Source: Sideroxyarcus sp.
GTDB taxonomy: Bacteria; Pseudomonadota; Gammaproteobacteria; Burkholderiales; Gallionellaceae
Direction: 5' to 3'
Assembly: GCA_030651895.1 (NCBI GenBank)
Contig: JAUSBR010000002.1
Location: 62,001-126,000, forward strand
DNA: 64,000 bases
Below are positions 62,554 through 64,000 of this stretch, in pieces (positions within the stretch are counted from its first letter, which is position 1; every line of letters starts with the position of its first letter). A program made the translations under genes and the position numbers. The notes beneath the pieces are model-generated. The model ran no database searches and was not told the DNA's origin. It saw only the letters and a list, made by a program, of their open reading frames with translations.

Positions 62554-63015
62554 ATGATCAAGCCATTCACACTGCAACCGCTGGTCCATCTGGCACAACA
62601 ACGCAACGATGCCGCCACCAAGAAACTCGGCCTGCTCAACCAGCAACACCAGAGCGCGCAGGCCAAGCTCGACGCGCTGCTGCAATACCGCAAGGACTAT
62701 CAGGCGCAGTTTCAGGAAGAAGCAAAGAAGGGGATGGCCCCGGCCGACATGAGGAACTTTCAGGACTTCATCGACCGTCTCGACCAGGCCGTCAAACAGC
62801 AGACTGCGGCTATCGAAAAAACCAAGGCCGGCGTGCAGACCGGACGCACCGAGTTAATGGACACCACGCGCAAGATGAAGTCGTTCGACACGCTGGCGCA
62901 GCGTCACCTCGACGCCGAGAAGAAGCTCGAGGCGAAATCCGAACAACGCACGCAGGACGAATTCACCGGACGTTTTGCCGCCCACCGCGCGGCGGCCAAA
63001 GACGGCGACAAATGA
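62554..63015 (+). CDS. fliJ: Flagellar export protein FliJ
   Basis: A 153-residue coiled-coil protein, the central stalk of the export ATPase. It starts KPFTLQPLVHLAQQRNDAATKKLG and is almost entirely heptad-like helix with many Lys, Gln and Glu residues. It lies 9 bases after fliI and 16 before fliK. Length is typical. Confidence 0.93.
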   Translation: MIKPFTLQPLVHLAQQRNDAATKKLGLLNQQHQSAQAKLDALLQYRKDYQAQFQEEAKKGMAPADMRNFQDFIDRLDQAVKQQTAAIEKTKAGVQTGRTELMDTTRKMKSFDTLAQRHLDAEKKLEAKSEQRTQDEFTGRFAAHRAAAKDGDK

Positions 63016-63031
63016 TCACAGGAGCGACACC

Positions 63032-64000
63032 ATGACCAATCTGCCCATCACTGCCAGCACCGCACAGACTGCCGCACCCGGCAAACAGTCCGCCAACGCC
63101 AACGATAACGCCGACGCGACCACGCAACCGTTCGGCGAAGTGCTGGCGCGCCAGATCGCCACACCGGAAGTGAAGGTCGCCAAAAAAGACGACAAGCTCG
63201 CCGTCGACCTGGCCGCGCAGATCTCCGGTGAAACGACCGATATCAAAAAGGACGACAAGGCTGCGGCGGAAGTCGCCAGCACCTTACCGGCCGACATGCT
63301 GGCCGCGCTGCTACCGCAAGCCATGAACACCACGGTTGCCGCCCCCGCGGGTACCAAGACCGATGCCGATACCACCGCCGCCTTGCAGGGCCGGATAGGC
63401 GTGGCCGCGCGCAAAGCGGACAGCGCCGCCGGCGTCCAGACCGAAGTCACGAGCAAGGCCGCACCGCTGGCTGCCGCCGAACCGCAGCTCAAGGAACAGT
63501 CCTTCGCCGCCACGCTGGCGAGTTCGGCCGCCCGCACCGCGACCAGCACGGAGGCCCTTGCCGTTGCCCGCGAAGCGAGCGCTGCCGCCACGGTCGCCGC
63601 CGCAGCCTCGGTCGCCGCGCAGCAACCGAATACCACGGCGATGGCCACGATCCAGAACGCTGCCGGCATCGCCGCCCCGGTCGTGCAGGCCGCCACTCTG
63701 ACGGTCAGCACACCCGTCAATCAGGCACGTTGGGGCGACGAGTTCAGCCAGAAGATCACCTGGCTGGCTTCTTCCAAAATGGACCAGAGCGCCGAACTGC
63801 ACCTCAACCCGCCGCAACTGGGCCCGCTGGACGTGGTACTCAAGGTGAGCGGCGACCAGGCCACCGCCCTGTTCACCTCGCCGCATGCGGCGGTGCGCGA
63901 GGCGATCGAACAGGCGCTGCCGCGCTTGCGCGACATGCTGGCCGACAACGGCATCACGCTGGGCAACGCCACGGTCAGCGACCAGGCACCGCGCGAACAG
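63032..64000 (+). CDS. fliK: Flagellar hook-length control protein FliK (partial)
   Basis: At least 323 residues, cut by the window end. A long Ala/Thr/Lys-rich unstructured ruler region (about 1-235) is followed by the Flg_hook domain: RWGDEFSQKITWLASSKMDQ, AELHLNPPQLGPLDVVLKVS and HAAVREAIEQALPRLRDML. FliK measures the hook and switches export specificity through FlhB. GGAGCG lies upstream of the ATG. It is the sixth gene of fliFGHIJK and the second FliK-domain protein in the window. Confidence 0.93.
   Translation, partial: MTNLPITASTAQTAAPGKQSANANDNADATTQPFGEVLARQIATPEVKVAKKDDKLAVDLAAQISGETTDIKKDDKAAAEVASTLPADMLAALLPQAMNTTVAAPAGTKTDADTTAALQGRIGVAARKADSAAGVQTEVTSKAAPLAAAEPQLKEQSFAATLASSAARTATSTEALAVAREASAAATVAAAASVAAQQPNTTAMATIQNAAGIAAPVVQAATLTVSTPVNQARWGDEFSQKITWLASSKMDQSAELHLNPPQLGPLDVVLKVSGDQATALFTSPHAAVREAIEQALPRLRDMLADNGITLGNATVSDQAPREQ

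Overview
The window looks like chromosomal DNA of a flagellated, respiratory betaproteobacterium. Gallionellaceae/Nitrosomonadales is my best guess, by inference only. The reasons are GC-rich coding by eye, the gene order petABC-sspAB, hisCBHAFIE-HIT-tatABC-degS-like-nif3 and glyA-nrdR-ribD-ribE/ribBA-ribH-nusB-thiL-pgpA, a degenerate RibBA of the kind common in Proteobacteria, and a CIRCE site in front of rpoH. I found no rRNA, tRNA, CRISPR array, insertion sequence or phage genes.

Layout. 1-3400: end of a type IV pilus/MSHA-like operon (PilO-like, MshK/PilP-like and two large minor pseudopilins). 3397-7022: cysS and glnS flanking a small ParE-type toxin-antitoxin pair. 7184-9923: envelope genes (TPR protein, L,D-transpeptidase, cyclophilin), then lpxH. 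10693-19643: a minus-strand housekeeping block (nuclease, pgpA, thiL, nusB, ribH, ribBA, ribE, ribD, nrdR, glyA), interrupted at 14979-16176 by two plus-strand genes. 19766-20734: rpoH under a CIRCE-overlapped promoter. 20739-24455: sspB, sspA and the cytochrome bc1 operon. 24839-27535: MgtC-like, NIF3-like and DegS/AlgW-like genes. 27554-33839: tatCBA, a HIT protein and seven his genes. 33943-37849: a sensor kinase/NarL regulator pair and a diguanylate cyclase.

37884-64000 is a flagellar region. A FliA promoter with a structured leader drives a short flagellin, followed by flaG, fliD, fliS, fliT, a fliK-like gene, an FlhB-tail homologue, ycgR and a WbqC-family gene. At the far end, divergent fliE and fliFGHIJK frame an island of glycan genes reading leftward from fliE (57110 to 45849): two TPR-GT41 (OGT/FlmG-like) glycosyltransferases, a methyltransferase, a beta-propeller glycosidase-like protein, a ThDP enzyme, an ATP-grasp protein and a metallophosphoesterase. 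The first gene is an unusual in-frame fusion of a TPR-GT41 glycosyltransferase with a VioA-like sugar aminotransferase, and it keeps an internal Shine-Dalgarno and ATG at the junction. I read the island as a flagellin O-glycosylation system probably using a 4-amino-4,6-dideoxy sugar. This is the most interesting candidate system in the window.

Other notable points are palindromic mosaic repeats, two of them inside coding sequence in frame (nuclease, fliI), a cyclophilin with an apparent second internal start, a receiver domain lacking its phospho-acceptor Asp, and lpxH starting in the U-tract of a terminator.
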